DNA from: Propionibacteriaceae bacterium
Lineage (GTDB): Bacteria > Actinomycetota > Actinomycetes > Propionibacteriales > Propionibacteriaceae
Direction of reading: 5' to 3'
DNA length: 64,000 bases
NCBI GenBank assembly: GCA_031265875.1
Contig: JAISCA010000066.1
Location: 62,001 to 126,000, forward strand
Below are positions 1-8,687 of the stretch, in pieces. Every line of letters starts with the position of its first letter. Position 1 is the first letter of the stretch. Made by a program: the position numbers and the translations under genes. The notes below the pieces were generated by a model, which made no database searches, was not told the DNA's origin, and worked only from the letters and a program-made list of their open reading frames with translations.

Positions 1-1062
1 CAAACCGAGGGTGCGGGGCTGGCCGTCGACCAGGGCGACGGCGTTGATGGCGAAGGAGTCCTCCAACTTGGTGCGCAGGTAGAGCTGCTCCAGCAGAGAG
101 TCCGGGTTGATGCCGTTCTTGACCTCGATCACCAACCGGGTGCCGTGGCTCAAGTCGGTCAGGTCCTTGACGTCGGCCACGCCTTGGATTTGCTTGCGCT
201 CGACCAGGGTCTTGATCTGCTCGATGATCTTCTCCGGGCCGATCAGGTAGGGCAGTTCGGTCACGACGATGCCCTTGCGCCGGGGGGAGACCTGCTCGAT
301 CCGGGCCGTGGCCCGGATTTTGAAACTGCCCCGGCCGCTGGCGTAGGCGTCGCGCAGGCCGTCCAAACCGATGATCTTGCAACCGGTCGGCAGATCGGGA
401 CCGGGTATGAAACGCATGATGTCGTCCAGGCTGGCCTCGGGCTGGGCCAGCAGGTGTTTGAGGGCCTGGACCACTTCGACCAAGTTGTGGGGGGCCATGT
501 TGGTGGCCATGCCGACGGCGATGCCGGCCGCGCCGTTGACCAGCAGGTTGGGCCAGGCGGCGGGCAGCACCACCGGCTCGGACTCCTTGCCGTCGTAATT
601 GGGGCGGAAATCGACCGTGTCGGCCTCCAGATCGCCGGTCATGGCCTCCGCCGCCGGCCCTAGCCGGCACTCGGTGTAGCGCATGGCGGCCGGTCCGGCG
701 TCGGGCGATCCGAAGTTGCCGTGCCCGTCGATCAAAGGCAGGCGCATGGCCCAAGGCTGGGCGATCCGGACCATGGCGTCGTAGATGGCGCTGTCGCCGT
801 GCGGGTGCAGCACGCCCATGACCTGGCCGACCACGCGGGCGCACTTGACGTGGGGGCGGTCGGAGCGCACCCCCATCTCGGTCATGGAATAGAGGATGCG
901 GCGTTGGACCGGTTTGAGACCGTCACGGGCGTCGGGCAGGGCGCGAGCGTAGATGACCGAGTAGGCGTACTCCAGGAAGGAGGTCTCCATCTCCTGGCAG
1001 ACGTCGATGTCGATGACGCGCTCATCAGAGTCCTCATCGAGGCCACGCGGCTTGGCTGCCAT
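1..1062 (-). CDS. DNA topoisomerase IV / gyrase subunit A, N-terminal part (partial)
   Basis: Type IIA topoisomerase A subunit, which cuts and rejoins both DNA strands. The reverse-strand reading opens with an acidic stretch, then the family motifs LPDARDGLKPVQRRIL, a GHGNFGSPD loop and AMRYTECRL, whose Tyr is the expected catalytic residue. The ATG at 1062 follows GGAGCAGC. The gene runs off the left edge, so the C-terminal beta-pinwheel domain that separates GyrA from ParC is not visible. The nearby sepH-dut block resembles the setting of the second (ParC-like) A subunit in other actinobacteria, so topoisomerase IV is favoured by inference only. Confidence 0.88.
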   Translation of the reverse strand, partial: MAAKPRGLDEDSDERVIDIDVCQEMETSFLEYAYSVIYARALPDARDGLKPVQRRILYSMTEMGVRSDRPHVKCARVVGQVMGVLHPHGDSAIYDAMVRIAQPWAMRLPLIDGHGNFGSPDAGPAAMRYTECRLGPAAEAMTGDLEADTVDFRPNYDGKESEPVVLPAAWPNLLVNGAAGIAVGMATNMAPHNLVEVVQALKHLLAQPEASLDDIMRFIPGPDLPTGCKIIGLDGLRDAYASGRGSFKIRATARIEQVSPRRKGIVVTELPYLIGPEKIIEQIKTLVERKQIQGVADVKDLTDLSHGTRLVIEVKNGINPDSLLEQLYLRTKLEDSFAINAVALVDGQPRTLGL

Positions 1063-1143
1063 GCTGCTCCTGTTCGGCTGGGCCGGGCATAAGTCCGTCC
1101 GCAGGCTACCGGTTGAGCGGCGTCAGCCGTCGTCGCCGCGCGG

Positions 1144-2193
1144 TCAAGGCCGTTCGGGGGGCGGGGGCAGACAGGCCTGTAGACCGGGCTGCAGACTGGC
1201 GCCGTCGGACCCTCGCACCTCCGGCACCGGTTCGGGCGTCCCCACTCGGTCGCGCCAGCGTTCGCGCCAACTGCCGTGGGCCAGCACCTGCTCGACCGGG
1301 TTCAGCTCCCGGATGGCCACGGCCGCCACCTGGTCGGGGAACTGACGGGCGAAATCGGCGTAGATGACTGGATCGAACTGGCCGTCGTCGCCGATCAGGA
1401 GCCAGCGCACCTGGGGGAAGTCACGGGCCAAGGAGCGCAGAGCCCGGGCCTTGTGCTCGCGACCGCTGCGGAACCAGCCGGTGTTGGTCGGGCCCCAGTC
1501 GCTCAGCAACATGGGGCCGGCCGGGTAGCCGTGACGGAGCATGAAGCGCTCTAAGAAGGGCAGGGTGTTCCAGGAGCCAGTGGAGACGTAGAAGACGGGC
1601 GCGCCGGGGCGTTGACGCAGGATCTCGCGGTACATCTGGGCCATGCCCGGCACGGGCAGACGGGCCGACTCGGTCAGGACTAGGTAGTTCCAAGCCGCCA
1701 CCAGCAGACGGGGCAGGTGGGTGGTGATGATGGTGTCGTCGATGTCGGAGATCAGACCGAAACGGACTTGGTCGGACAGGATCAGGACGCGGGCGGCGGT
1801 GGCGGGGCAGTCGTCGGTCTCGACCGTGACCTGACGCCAACCCGGTCCCAGACCGTGGTGGTCGACCGTGACGTCGATGTAGCCGTCACGGTCGGACACG
1901 ACATGGACCGCCCTGGGTCCGATTCTGATCACGACCGGCCGATTGACGGCCGGCAGGGCGGCCAGGTTGCGCCAACCCCGCCGCTCCAGCCAGGCCTCGT
2001 CGCGCCGGCTGGGGACGTCCGGGCGGCCCGGCGGGCAGAGCACGATCCGGCCCATGACGCGCAGCCGTTGGCCGGAGCCGTAGCCGGTGTGGCTGATGAT
2101 GGCGTCGTGCCAGCCCAGACGGCGCAATAGGCCTTCGATCCGGCGATTGATCAGACGCTCGACGCGGGCGGCGATGAACGGCCGATTGGACAT
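1144..2193 (-). CDS. DUF2183 / App1-type phosphatase domain protein
   Basis: A 349-residue protein with a HAD-like catalytic motif DIDDT at about residues 150-154, followed by a THLPR segment and a later LLIGDDGQFDP motif. This matches the DUF2183/App1 family, related to lipin phosphatidate phosphatases. The first 140 residues look like a beta-rich accessory domain. No signal peptide or membrane segment is evident, so it is probably cytosolic. It sits 80 bp downstream of the topoisomerase gene on the same strand. The physiological substrate cannot be read from sequence; phosphatidate or another phosphomonoester is an inference from the family. Confidence 0.82.
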   Translation of the reverse strand: MSNRPFIAARVERLINRRIEGLLRRLGWHDAIISHTGYGSGQRLRVMGRIVLCPPGRPDVPSRRDEAWLERRGWRNLAALPAVNRPVVIRIGPRAVHVVSDRDGYIDVTVDHHGLGPGWRQVTVETDDCPATAARVLILSDQVRFGLISDIDDTIITTHLPRLLVAAWNYLVLTESARLPVPGMAQMYREILRQRPGAPVFYVSTGSWNTLPFLERFMLRHGYPAGPMLLSDWGPTNTGWFRSGREHKARALRSLARDFPQVRWLLIGDDGQFDPVIYADFARQFPDQVAAVAIRELNPVEQVLAHGSWRERWRDRVGTPEPVPEVRGSDGASLQPGLQACLPPPPERP

Positions 2194-2311
2194 GGTCAGA
2201 CCCTACTCCGACCGCCGGCCTCGGTCCCGGCCGTGATCAGGCGGCGAGGGAGCGATCAGGGTGGTCTCAGGGAAGCCTCGGACCCAGGCCTTGAGGCGCC
2301 ATGATGGTCGT

Positions 2312-3436
2312 ATGGTCGCCATCGAACCAGTCCTGCCCGATTACGACGGGCGAGTTCTGGGCAATCTGTTGCCAGCGGTGGCGACCGCTCTGGGCCTGCC
2401 CGGTGGGAATGATCCTTTCGGCTTGCCGGCGGCCCGGCGTTATGTCGTCTTGCTGGTCGACGGTCTGGGCTGGGACCTGCTCTGGCGTCATCTGGACCGG
2501 GCCCCGACCCTGGCCGAGCGAGCCCCGGAGACGGTCAAGCTGACCTGCGGGGTCCCCAGCACCACGGTGACCTCGTTGAGTTCCTTCGGCACCGGCCTGG
2601 CGCCGGGTCAGCACGGTTTGGTGGGGTACCGCTTCTGGGTGGAGGAGGTGGGCCGCTACGTCGGGCCGCTGGGCTGGAACTGGCCGGTCCCGCCCAGCCG
2701 GGCGCAGCCGGCGGCCACTGTCTTCGAACAGGTGGCGGCCGCCGGCCTGACCGTCGCCCGGGTCCTGCCCGCGGACCACGCCGAGTCGCAATTCTCGCAG
2801 GCCGTCCTCCGAGGTGGCTTGGCTCTCGGTTTCGACGAGGCCGATGACGACGACTTGGTAGATCGGGTGGCGGCGGCCGTCCAATCGGGGCCAGGGGCCC
2901 TGGTCTACTGCTACGACCGCAGTCTGGACCATGCCGGCCACCTGGCTGGAGTGGCCTCTCAAGGCTGGCTGGACGCCTTCGAACGGCTGGATCAGCGGGT
3001 CTCCCGGCTGCGTCAGGGCCTGCCCGAAGACGTCGTGCTGTTGCTGACGGCCGATCACGGCATGGTCGACCCGCCGTCTCAGCGGCGGCTCTGGATCGAG
3101 GACGACCGCTCTTTGACGGCCGACCTGGCCCGGGTGACAGGTGAGCCGCGCTTCCGTCACCTCCACACCAGCCGTCCGGCGGCCTTGGCGCAGCGGTGGC
3201 GGGACCGTCTGGGCCCGACGGCCTGGGTCCGGACCCGGGACGAAGCCATCGCCGAGGGCTGGTTCGGACCGGTCCGGCCGCTGGCCCGGGGCCGGCTGGG
3301 CGATGTCATGGTGGCGGCTGGGCCAGATCTCGCTCTGTTCACCCGGCGGGCCGCCGTCGAGGCCCGTCTGGTCGGCATGCACGGCTCTTTGACCGCCGCC
3401 GAGATGGAGATCCCGTTGATCGTTTGGTCGCACTGA
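2312..3436 (+). CDS. alkaline-phosphatase-superfamily phosphodiesterase/nucleotide pyrophosphatase
   Basis: The protein carries the metal-binding set of the alkaline phosphatase superfamily: LLVDGLGWD near residue 50, a nucleophile-type Thr in VPSTTVTS near residue 84, a DHAGH segment and TADHGM. This is the pattern of soluble nucleotide pyrophosphatase/phosphodiesterase-like proteins. The frame is open from a GTG at 2261, but conserved-looking sequence starts with MVAIEPVLPDYDGRVLG at 2312, which I take as the start. No signal peptide is seen. It converges with sepH across a short hairpin. The substrate is unknown. Confidence 0.83.
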   Translation: MVAIEPVLPDYDGRVLGNLLPAVATALGLPGGNDPFGLPAARRYVVLLVDGLGWDLLWRHLDRAPTLAERAPETVKLTCGVPSTTVTSLSSFGTGLAPGQHGLVGYRFWVEEVGRYVGPLGWNWPVPPSRAQPAATVFEQVAAAGLTVARVLPADHAESQFSQAVLRGGLALGFDEADDDDLVDRVAAAVQSGPGALVYCYDRSLDHAGHLAGVASQGWLDAFERLDQRVSRLRQGLPEDVVLLLTADHGMVDPPSQRRLWIEDDRSLTADLARVTGEPRFRHLHTSRPAALAQRWRDRLGPTAWVRTRDEAIAEGWFGPVRPLARGRLGDVMVAAGPDLALFTRRAAVEARLVGMHGSLTAAEMEIPLIVWSH

Positions 3437-3442
3437 ACGACA

Positions 3443-3464
3443 CTAGTGGGCGACAGCCCACTAG
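3443..3464. terminator. bidirectional hairpin between convergent genes
   Basis: A perfect 9-bp inverted repeat, CTAGTGGGC and GCCCACTAG with a 4-nt loop, fills the 30-bp gap between the phosphodiesterase stop and the sepH stop. There is no long T run, so it would be a compact terminator or mRNA end-protecting hairpin for both genes. Confidence 0.55.
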
Positions 3465-3466
3465 GC

Positions 3467-4333
3467 TCAGGCCGGCGAGTCGGTCGGGTCAGGCCCGCCG
3501 AACATGATCTCGTCCCAGCTCGGCACCGAGGCGTGGGAACGGCGCTTGGAGCGCCGCCGCAGGGGGGCCACAGGGGCCGAGGCGGACTCGTCCGCCGGTT
3601 CCGGAGCGGTCGGCGCCGGGCTCGGTTCGGGCCCGAGGTCGGGCAAGGGCTCACGTAGGCCTCGGTAGATTCGGACCGAGTCCTCTTGGATGACGGAGAT
3701 GAAGTCGTACAAGCTATCCAGATCGGACAATTGGCCCGGCGCTAGCGCGGCGGCCTCAGGATCGAACAGACGCTCCGGTGACACATCCAGCCAACTCGGC
3801 GTGACCGGGGGAGGAGCTGGATGAGGCGCGGCTGGGGTCGCCTGGTCGTAGTCCACCGTCGGCTCGGAGTCGGGATCACGGCTGCTCCGGTGGATCGGCG
3901 GTGGTCCGGGGGGCTGACTGGGGTCTCCGATCAGCCAGCGGGCCGCGTCGTTCTCCGCCGTCGAGAAGCGGCCCTTGGCGTCGAAGACGAAACGGGCGAC
4001 CTGCTCGGCCCCGCCGGCGGTGTGCCTGGCCTCGATCACCCAACGGCCGTCGGAGCGCCGCCAAGCGTCCCAATCGACTTGGTCGATGTCCAAGCCCCGG
4101 CTGATCAGACGTTCGGCCGCGACCTGACGCAGGTTGTGGGAACCGGCTTGGCCGGCCCGGCGGACCGGGCAAGACAGAGCCAAGGCGGCGATGTGGCTGC
4201 GCTCGGCCAAGACGGGGGCGGCGAAGGCTTCGACCCGTTCGGCGGACAGCCCGGCGATCTTGACGATGTCCTCGAACGACTCCCCGGAGCGGATCCGGGT
4301 TTGGATCTCACGCGGGGTGAGGGAGGATTCCAT
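3467..4333 (-). CDS. sepH: septation protein SepH-like (DUF3071)
   Basis: SepH is an actinobacterial cell-division protein that binds FtsZ and promotes its assembly. The segment SLTPREIQTRIRSGESFEDI followed by AGLSAERVEAFAAPVLAER is the conserved helix-turn-helix-like core. The C-terminus carries the family tail SVPSWDEIMFG. The chosen ATG at 4333 follows GGAGAAGCG and gives 288 residues. Typical SepH proteins have some tens of residues before this core (starting like MRELRVVGL). The in-frame upstream sequence here does not resemble that, so this is a short form or its start is missed. It is divergent from the DUF4193 gene. Confidence 0.87.
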   Translation of the reverse strand: MESSLTPREIQTRIRSGESFEDIVKIAGLSAERVEAFAAPVLAERSHIAALALSCPVRRAGQAGSHNLRQVAAERLISRGLDIDQVDWDAWRRSDGRWVIEARHTAGGAEQVARFVFDAKGRFSTAENDAARWLIGDPSQPPGPPPIHRSSRDPDSEPTVDYDQATPAAPHPAPPPVTPSWLDVSPERLFDPEAAALAPGQLSDLDSLYDFISVIQEDSVRIYRGLREPLPDLGPEPSPAPTAPEPADESASAPVAPLRRRSKRRSHASVPSWDEIMFGGPDPTDSPA

Positions 4334-4525
4334 CGCTTCTCCAGGGCTGGGCGGTGAGGTCGGCTGCTGGCGACCAACATACCGGTAAGACCCGGCCGGA
4401 CGAAGCGGGCCGGGCCGATCGCACCAACCTCGACCCGCTCTCCCGGGCTGGTCCGGCGGTCGCTCCTCCGCTCCAGAATGGGAGCATTGCCCTGGCGGCG
4501 GGGCGGCGGTGTACAGATCTTGAAC

Positions 4526-4569
4526 CATGTGATACACATGACCGGATCAGAGTCCCGCAGGGCTATATT
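4526..4569 (+). promoter_or_regulatory. divergent promoter region with 6+3+6 palindrome
   Basis: The intergenic DNA between sepH and the DUF4193 gene contains the perfect palindrome CATGTG-ATA-CACATG at 4526-4540. A TATATT box follows at 4564-4569, about 44 bp before the DUF4193 start. The palindrome lies at the position of a -35 region, so a dimeric regulator could act here. The regulator is unknown. Confidence 0.45.
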
Positions 4570-4612
4570 CCCCCGCTGCGAGACTGAGGTAGGTCACGAC
4601 GGGAAGGTTGAC

Positions 4613-4909
4613 ATGGCGACAGACTACGACGCCCCACGCAAGTCGGAGGAGGAGATCAGCGAGGACAGCATCGAGGAGCTCAAGTCCCGCCGCAACGATA
4701 AGAACTCCGGCAAGGTCGACGAAGACGAGGCCGAGGCGGCGGAGTCGTTCGAGTTACCTGGGGCCGACCTGTCGCACGAGCAATTGACGGTCCGAGTGTT
4801 GCCCCGTCAAGCCGACGAGTTCACCTGCGCGGGTTGCTTCCTAGTCAAGCACCGCAGCCAGATCGCCGAGACCCGCCAGGGACGGGATTACTGCGTCGAT
4901 TGCGTTTGA
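4613..4909 (+). CDS. DUF4193 family zinc-ribbon-like protein
   Basis: A 98-residue acidic protein starting MATDYDAPRKSEEE, the hallmark start of DUF4193. It ends with two cysteine pairs (CAGC and CVDC about 30 residues apart) that would form a zinc ribbon. The middle has SFELPGADLSHEQLTVRVLP. The ATG at 4613 has a GGAAGG ribosome site; the frame is open upstream but that part is not conserved-looking. DUF4193 proteins are almost confined to actinobacteria, usually beside sepH and dut as here. Their function is unestablished; the Cys pairs suggest binding to RNA polymerase or another macromolecule, which is only inference. Confidence 0.88.
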   Translation: MATDYDAPRKSEEEISEDSIEELKSRRNDKNSGKVDEDEAEAAESFELPGADLSHEQLTVRVLPRQADEFTCAGCFLVKHRSQIAETRQGRDYCVDCV

Positions 4910-5018
4910 GTTCGACCTCGCGCTGGAACTAAGCGCGTCCGATGAGTCATCAGCCAAGGCCCGGTCCAACGGGCGGCTGGGCCGGAGCTGGTCCGCCCGG
5001 CCCAGCCAGCGGACCAGT

Positions 5019-5288
5019 TCAATCGCCTTGGACCGGCCCGTTCTCGATCGCTTTCAGAGTGACCCGTTGGGCGGCGCGCGAGACCAGCAGTTGGAGAGCG
5101 CCGAGGCCGAGGGTGGAGAGCACGAACCAGCCCAGGGCGGTCCGGGTCGACACCTTGGGATCGCTCGGGTCGGGCGGCTCCTGCCCAGTGGCCAAAGACC
5201 AGGTCCGGCGCAGCAGCAGCCCGCCGATCAGGCTGACCGCCAGATTGGCCAGGGCTGGGTAGATTCTGCGCTTGAGTGATTTGTTCAT
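5019..5288 (-). CDS. DUF4235 small membrane protein
   Basis: An 89-residue protein with two hydrophobic segments, about residues 10-27 (YPALANLAVSLIGGLLLRRTW) and 50-68 (ALGWFVLSTLGLGALQLL). These are separated by a polar loop with the TGQEPPDPSDP stretch typical of DUF4235. The start at 5288 follows a good GGCGGCGA site. It lies on the opposite strand to the flanking DUF4193 and dut genes. No biochemical role is known for the family. Confidence 0.8.
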   Translation of the reverse strand: MNKSLKRRIYPALANLAVSLIGGLLLRRTWSLATGQEPPDPSDPKVSTRTALGWFVLSTLGLGALQLLVSRAAQRVTLKAIENGPVQGD

Positions 5289-5331
5289 CGCCGCCTCCTT
5301 GCCATCCTCATACTAGGAGAAAGAGCCCACC

Positions 5332-5838
5332 ATGTCGCCTCGTCCGCCCCTGACCGTGCCGGTGCGCCGGTTGGATCCGGGACTGCCTCTGCCTCGTTAC
5401 GCCCATCCGGGCGACGCTGGAGCCGACCTGGCCATCAGCCATGACATCCGCTTGGAACCGGGTCAACGGGCCCTGGTCGGGACCGGTCTGGCCCTGGCCT
5501 TGCCGGTCGGGCAGGTCGGCTTGGTCCACCCCCGATCCGGCTTGGCCGCCCGTTCGGGTTTGACCATAGTCAACGCCCCGGGCACGGTCGACGCCGGGTA
5601 CAGGGGCGAGATCAAGGTCTGCTTGCTCAACACCGACCGTCATCAAGCCATCGAATTGCGGCGGGGCGACTTGATCGCCCAACTGCTGATTCAGTCAGTC
5701 GAGCGGGCCGAGTTCGTCGAGGCCGACGAACTGCCGCCGTCCGATCGAGGCGCCGCTGGACACGGCTCGACCGGTGGTGTGGCCGAGTGGCGTAGCGTAG
5801 TCTTCGACGAACCCACCCTTGGGAGTGATGCCTTGTGA
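5332..5838 (+). CDS. dut: dUTP diphosphatase
   Basis: Homotrimeric dUTPase hydrolyses dUTP to dUMP and pyrophosphate, keeping uracil out of DNA and feeding dTMP synthesis. The 168-residue protein shows the motifs in order: HPGDAGADL (motif 1), [12 protein letters not shown] (motif 2), [15 protein letters not shown] (motif 3), RGDLIAQLL (motif 4) and the C-terminal [11 protein letters not shown] (motif 5). In motif 5 the usual stacking Phe is replaced by His. AGGAGA precedes the ATG. Its TGA overlaps the GTG of the DUF3710 gene (GTGA), so the pair is translationally coupled. Confidence 0.95.
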   Translation: MSPRPPLTVPVRRLDPGLPLPRYAHPGDAGADLAISHDIRLEPGQRALVGTGLALALPVGQVGLVHPRSGLAARSGLTIVNAPGTVDAGYRGEIKVCLLNTDRHQAIELRRGDLIAQLLIQSVERAEFVEADELPPSDRGAAGHGSTGGVAEWRSVVFDEPTLGSDAL

Positions 5839-6596
5839 TTTTTCGCCGCCGCCGGTCCGACAGCCCGAGCACGCCGACCTCACCGAGCTCGGCGGTCTCG
5901 CCGGACGAGTTAGAGGAATACGAGGACGAGGATCAGTACGACGAGGCGGACTTGGCCGAAGCCGATGCGGACGAGCTGGGCTCGGGCGACTCGCCGGTCG
6001 AGTACGAGGACGAGTGGGCCGAACTGGACGCCAGCCGGGACTGGCGTGAGGACGGCCCCTTCGACGTCCATGAGATCGATCTGGAGGTCGACGAGGTCGA
6101 TCGGATCGATTTGGGCGCTCTGATCGTGACTCCCGAGCCAGGCGTGGGTTTGCAATTGGTGGTCGATCCGGCCACTGGACAGGCCACCACGCTGAGAGTG
6201 GTGGCGGCGGCCGACGCCGTCATGGAAGTCCGGCTGTTGGCCGCTCCCGCTAAGTCTGGTTTCGTATCCGAACTGCGCCGGCGTCTGATCGAGCAGACCA
6301 AGGCTGAGAAGGGCCGCCACCAATTGCTGGCCGGTCCTTTCGGGACTGAGATCCGCCGCGTCGTCCGGATGGCTCAAGAGGACGGCGTCGAGGCCAGCCG
6401 GCAGGTCAGGGATTGGCTGGTGGCCGGTCCCCGTTGGGTGCTGCAGGCCAGACTGTTGGGGCGGGCGGCGGCCGACACCAAGGCCAAGGGTCCAGCCGCC
6501 GAGTTGGAGGAGTTCTTCCGCAACCTGATCGTGCGACGGGGCGAGTCGGCCCAGGTGCCGGGCTCCGCCATCGCTTTGACCCCGCCCGAAGCGTGA
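5835..6596 (+). CDS. DUF3710 domain protein
   Basis: A 253-residue protein with a very acidic N-terminal third (runs of E and D to about residue 75). A globular domain beginning [24 protein letters not shown] follows and is the DUF3710 signature. It starts with GTG overlapping the dut stop and ends with TGA overlapping the GTG of the OB-fold gene. The three genes therefore form one coupled unit. This order (dut, DUF3710, OB-fold, trkA) recurs in actinobacteria; the function is unknown. Confidence 0.87.
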   Translation: MIFRRRRSDSPSTPTSPSSAVSPDELEEYEDEDQYDEADLAEADADELGSGDSPVEYEDEWAELDASRDWREDGPFDVHEIDLEVDEVDRIDLGALIVTPEPGVGLQLVVDPATGQATTLRVVAAADAVMEVRLLAAPAKSGFVSELRRRLIEQTKAEKGRHQLLAGPFGTEIRRVVRMAQEDGVEASRQVRDWLVAGPRWVLQARLLGRAAADTKAKGPAAELEEFFRNLIVRRGESAQVPGSAIALTPPEA

Positions 6597-6985
6597 GCCA
6601 GCGCACCGGCCCCAGCCTGTGGCAGCGCGCCCTCGCCCTGATCGCCAGTGAGGAGGACGAGCCCGAGGCGCCGGCGGAGCCGACCGGGCCGGGTCCGATC
6701 GGTCGGGCCGAGGCTCGCCGGAGGCTGTGGGTCAAGGGTCAGATCGGCGCCACAGCGGTCACGCGGCATCCCCATTCGACCTGGTTCGAAGCTGACTTGG
6801 TCGACCCCTCCGGTCAGATCCGATTGATCTGGTTGGGTCGCCCGGAGGTCTCAGGGGTGACCGTGGGACGCACCTTGGAGGTGCGGGGAAGAGTGGCCCG
6901 GCGAGGCGATATCTTGGTCGTCTTCAACCCGGACTATCTGATCGAAACCGATAGCGCGGCCGATCAGACCGCGGGGGCCGCCTGA
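6593..6985 (+). CDS. OB-fold nucleic-acid-binding domain protein
   Basis: A 130-residue protein starting [17 protein letters not shown] at a GTG that overlaps the preceding stop. The second half, WVKGQIGATAVTRHPHSTWF through IRLIWLGRPEVSGVTVGRTL and VVFNPDYLIE, has the beta-strand pattern of a single OB fold like that of RecG or tRNA anticodon-binding domains. Nucleic-acid binding is an inference from the fold. Its 3' end overlaps the 3' end of the convergent trkA gene by about 20 bp. Confidence 0.82.
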   Translation: MSQRTGPSLWQRALALIASEEDEPEAPAEPTGPGPIGRAEARRRLWVKGQIGATAVTRHPHSTWFEADLVDPSGQIRLIWLGRPEVSGVTVGRTLEVRGRVARRGDILVVFNPDYLIETDSAADQTAGAA

Positions 6986-7692
6986 TCGGCCGGGTCCTCG
7001 GGGTCGGTCTCGGTCTGAGCGGTCTTGACTTGCCCGCCTTCGGCCAGCAGTCCGGCCAGCGTCTCTTCCATGTCCAAGGTCACCAGGTAGACCAGGTCGT
7101 CGCCGGCTTGTAAAAGGTCGATCTGGTCGGGTGGGGAAGGCTGGCCCTGTCGCACCACCGCCACTAAGGCGGCCCCGTTGGGATGGGGCAGCACGGTCAA
7201 GGGCTGATTGGCCCAAGGACTGGTCTGGGGCAGACGGACTTCGACCAGAGTGGTGCCGCTGTTGTCGAAGCTGACCAAGCGGGCCAGATGGCCGACGGCG
7301 ACGGCGCGGTCGACCAGGGCGCCGATCAGACGGGGCGTGGAGACGGCCACGTCCACCCCCCACGATTCGGTGAAGAGCCACTCGTTGTTGGGATGGTTGA
7401 CCCGGGCCACGACGCGGGGGACGCCGAACTCGGTCTTGGCCAAGAGCGAGTGGACCAGGTTGGCCTTGTCGTCGCCGGTGGCGGCGATGGCCACGTCGCA
7501 CTCATCCAGATGGGCCTCGCTGAGGGACTGCAACTCGCAGGCGTCGGCCATCATCCACTCGGCTGCGGGCACGGCTTCGGGCACGATGACATCAGGGTTG
7601 CGGTCGATCAGGAGGACCTGGTGGCCGTGGCCGATCAACTCACGGGCGATCGAGCGGCCGGCTGTGCCGGCCCCGGCGATGGCGATACGCAT
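6964..7692 (-). CDS. TrkA family K+ uptake regulatory subunit (second of pair)
   Basis: A TrkA/Ktr-type NAD(H)-binding subunit that gates a K+ channel at the membrane. It opens with the Rossmann motif MRIAIAGAGTAGRSIAREL, has acidic IDRNPDV at the end of beta-2, and is followed by a TrkA-C domain (TLVEVRLPQTSPW to LVYLVTLDMEE). The ATG at 7692 has AGGAGACCC upstream; the longer open frame is not needed. It lies 14 bp downstream of the other TrkA gene, the CeoC/CeoB-like arrangement of actinobacteria. The membrane partner (TrkH) is not in the window. Confidence 0.88.
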   Translation of the reverse strand: MRIAIAGAGTAGRSIARELIGHGHQVLLIDRNPDVIVPEAVPAAEWMMADACELQSLSEAHLDECDVAIAATGDDKANLVHSLLAKTEFGVPRVVARVNHPNNEWLFTESWGVDVAVSTPRLIGALVDRAVAVGHLARLVSFDNSGTTLVEVRLPQTSPWANQPLTVLPHPNGAALVAVVRQGQPSPPDQIDLLQAGDDLVYLVTLDMEETLAGLLAEGGQVKTAQTETDPEDPADQAAPAV

Positions 7693-7706
7693 CTGGGTCT
7701 CCTGTT

Positions 7707-8372
7707 CTAGGCCTGGGCCCCAGGTGGCGCGGACAGGGTCTCTTCGACTTCGGAGGCCTGGTCGGCCTCCACCATGGCATAGATGATGTCGCCGTCCTGC
7801 AGCACCATCTCGGGGCGGGCCAGCACGCCTTGGCCGAAACGGCTCAGAGCCGGGATGCGGGCCGACAGGCGCCGCTCCAACTCGGCCAGGCCGCAACCGA
7901 CCCAAGCCGGGTGGTAGCTCAACTCGACCAGGCGGACGCCACCGGAGGGATCGCGCCAGAGCGACTCGCCGCCGACCGGGATGAGACGGCGTAAGACTTG
8001 GTCGGCGGTCCAGCGCACGGTCGCCACGGTCGGGATGCCGAGACGTTCGTAGACCTCGGCCCGGCGGGGGTCGTAGATCCGAGCCACCACGGTGGGGACT
8101 TGGAACTGCTCCCGCGCGATCCGGGCGGTCAGGATATTAGTGTTGTCGCCGTCCGACACCGCCGCCAGGCCGTCGGCCCGCTCCACGCCAGCTTTGATCA
8201 AGACCTCTCGCTCGAAGCCGACCCCGGTCACGGTGCTGCCCTTGAAGTCTGGTCCCAAGCGACGGAAGGCGTCGGCCGACAGATCGATGGCGGCCACTGA
8301 GTGACCCCGACGTTCGAGCGACCGGGCCAAGATGGCGCCGACACGACCGCAGCCCATGATGACGTAGTGCAT
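7707..8372 (-). CDS. TrkA family K+ uptake regulatory subunit (first of pair)
   Basis: A 221-residue TrkA protein with N-terminal Rossmann motif MHYVIMGCGRVGAILARSL, the conserved TGVGFEREVL segment, and a C-terminal TrkA-C domain ending LVQDGDIIYAMVE-like. GGGAGGATC precedes the ATG at 8372. It is the first gene of a two-gene unit with the paralogue just downstream; paired TrkA proteins are expected to form a heteromeric gating ring. Confidence 0.87.
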   Translation of the reverse strand: MHYVIMGCGRVGAILARSLERRGHSVAAIDLSADAFRRLGPDFKGSTVTGVGFEREVLIKAGVERADGLAAVSDGDNTNILTARIAREQFQVPTVVARIYDPRRAEVYERLGIPTVATVRWTADQVLRRLIPVGGESLWRDPSGGVRLVELSYHPAWVGCGLAELERRLSARIPALSRFGQGVLARPEMVLQDGDIIYAMVEADQASEVEETLSAPPGAQA

Positions 8373-8517
8373 TGCGATCCTCCCTGCGCCGGCCGGTCCG
8401 CCCGCCGTTAGGCTCAGCCTACCGACCGGACCGGCTGGCCGACGGAATATGACCCGCGCGCGAGGGGCGGTGATTGCGTCGGCCCAGGCGGTGTGCAAGA
8501 CTGACGGCACAAAATAA

Positions 8518-8687
8518 TCACCTGCCAGATTGGGGAAGCCGGTCAAACTCCGGCGCTGGCCCGCAACGGTAGATCAGGCGACTGATGAGTCCGATGGCCA
8601 AGCTGACAGGGAGCGAATCTATCCGCCGAGGTCTGCGGAAGGCTCTTTTAGGGAATGCCTTCGAGATCGCTCTTGAGAGGCATTTTT
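8518..8687 (+). promoter_or_regulatory. cobalamin (adenosylcobalamin-type) riboswitch with intrinsic terminator
   Basis: The aptamer core is recognisable: TTGGGGAAGCCGGT, a CCGGCGCTGG arm, CCCGCAACGGTA and GAGTCCGA. It is enclosed by CCTGCCAG (8521-8528) pairing with CTGACAGG (8603-8610). These are the conserved B12-box elements of the RF00174 class. Forty bases later AATGCCT (8654-8660) pairs with AGGCATT (8677-8683) and runs into five Ts. Coenzyme B12 would therefore be expected to stop transcription. No credible reading frame begins directly after it; the next + strand gene starts about 490 bp away. Confidence 0.78.
8654..8687 (+). terminator. intrinsic terminator of the cobalamin riboswitch
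   Basis: A 7-bp outer stem (AATGCCT/AGGCATT) with additional imperfect pairing inside is followed by TTTTT. This is the only textbook U-tailed terminator I see in the window, which supports a transcription-attenuation riboswitch. Confidence 0.75.
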
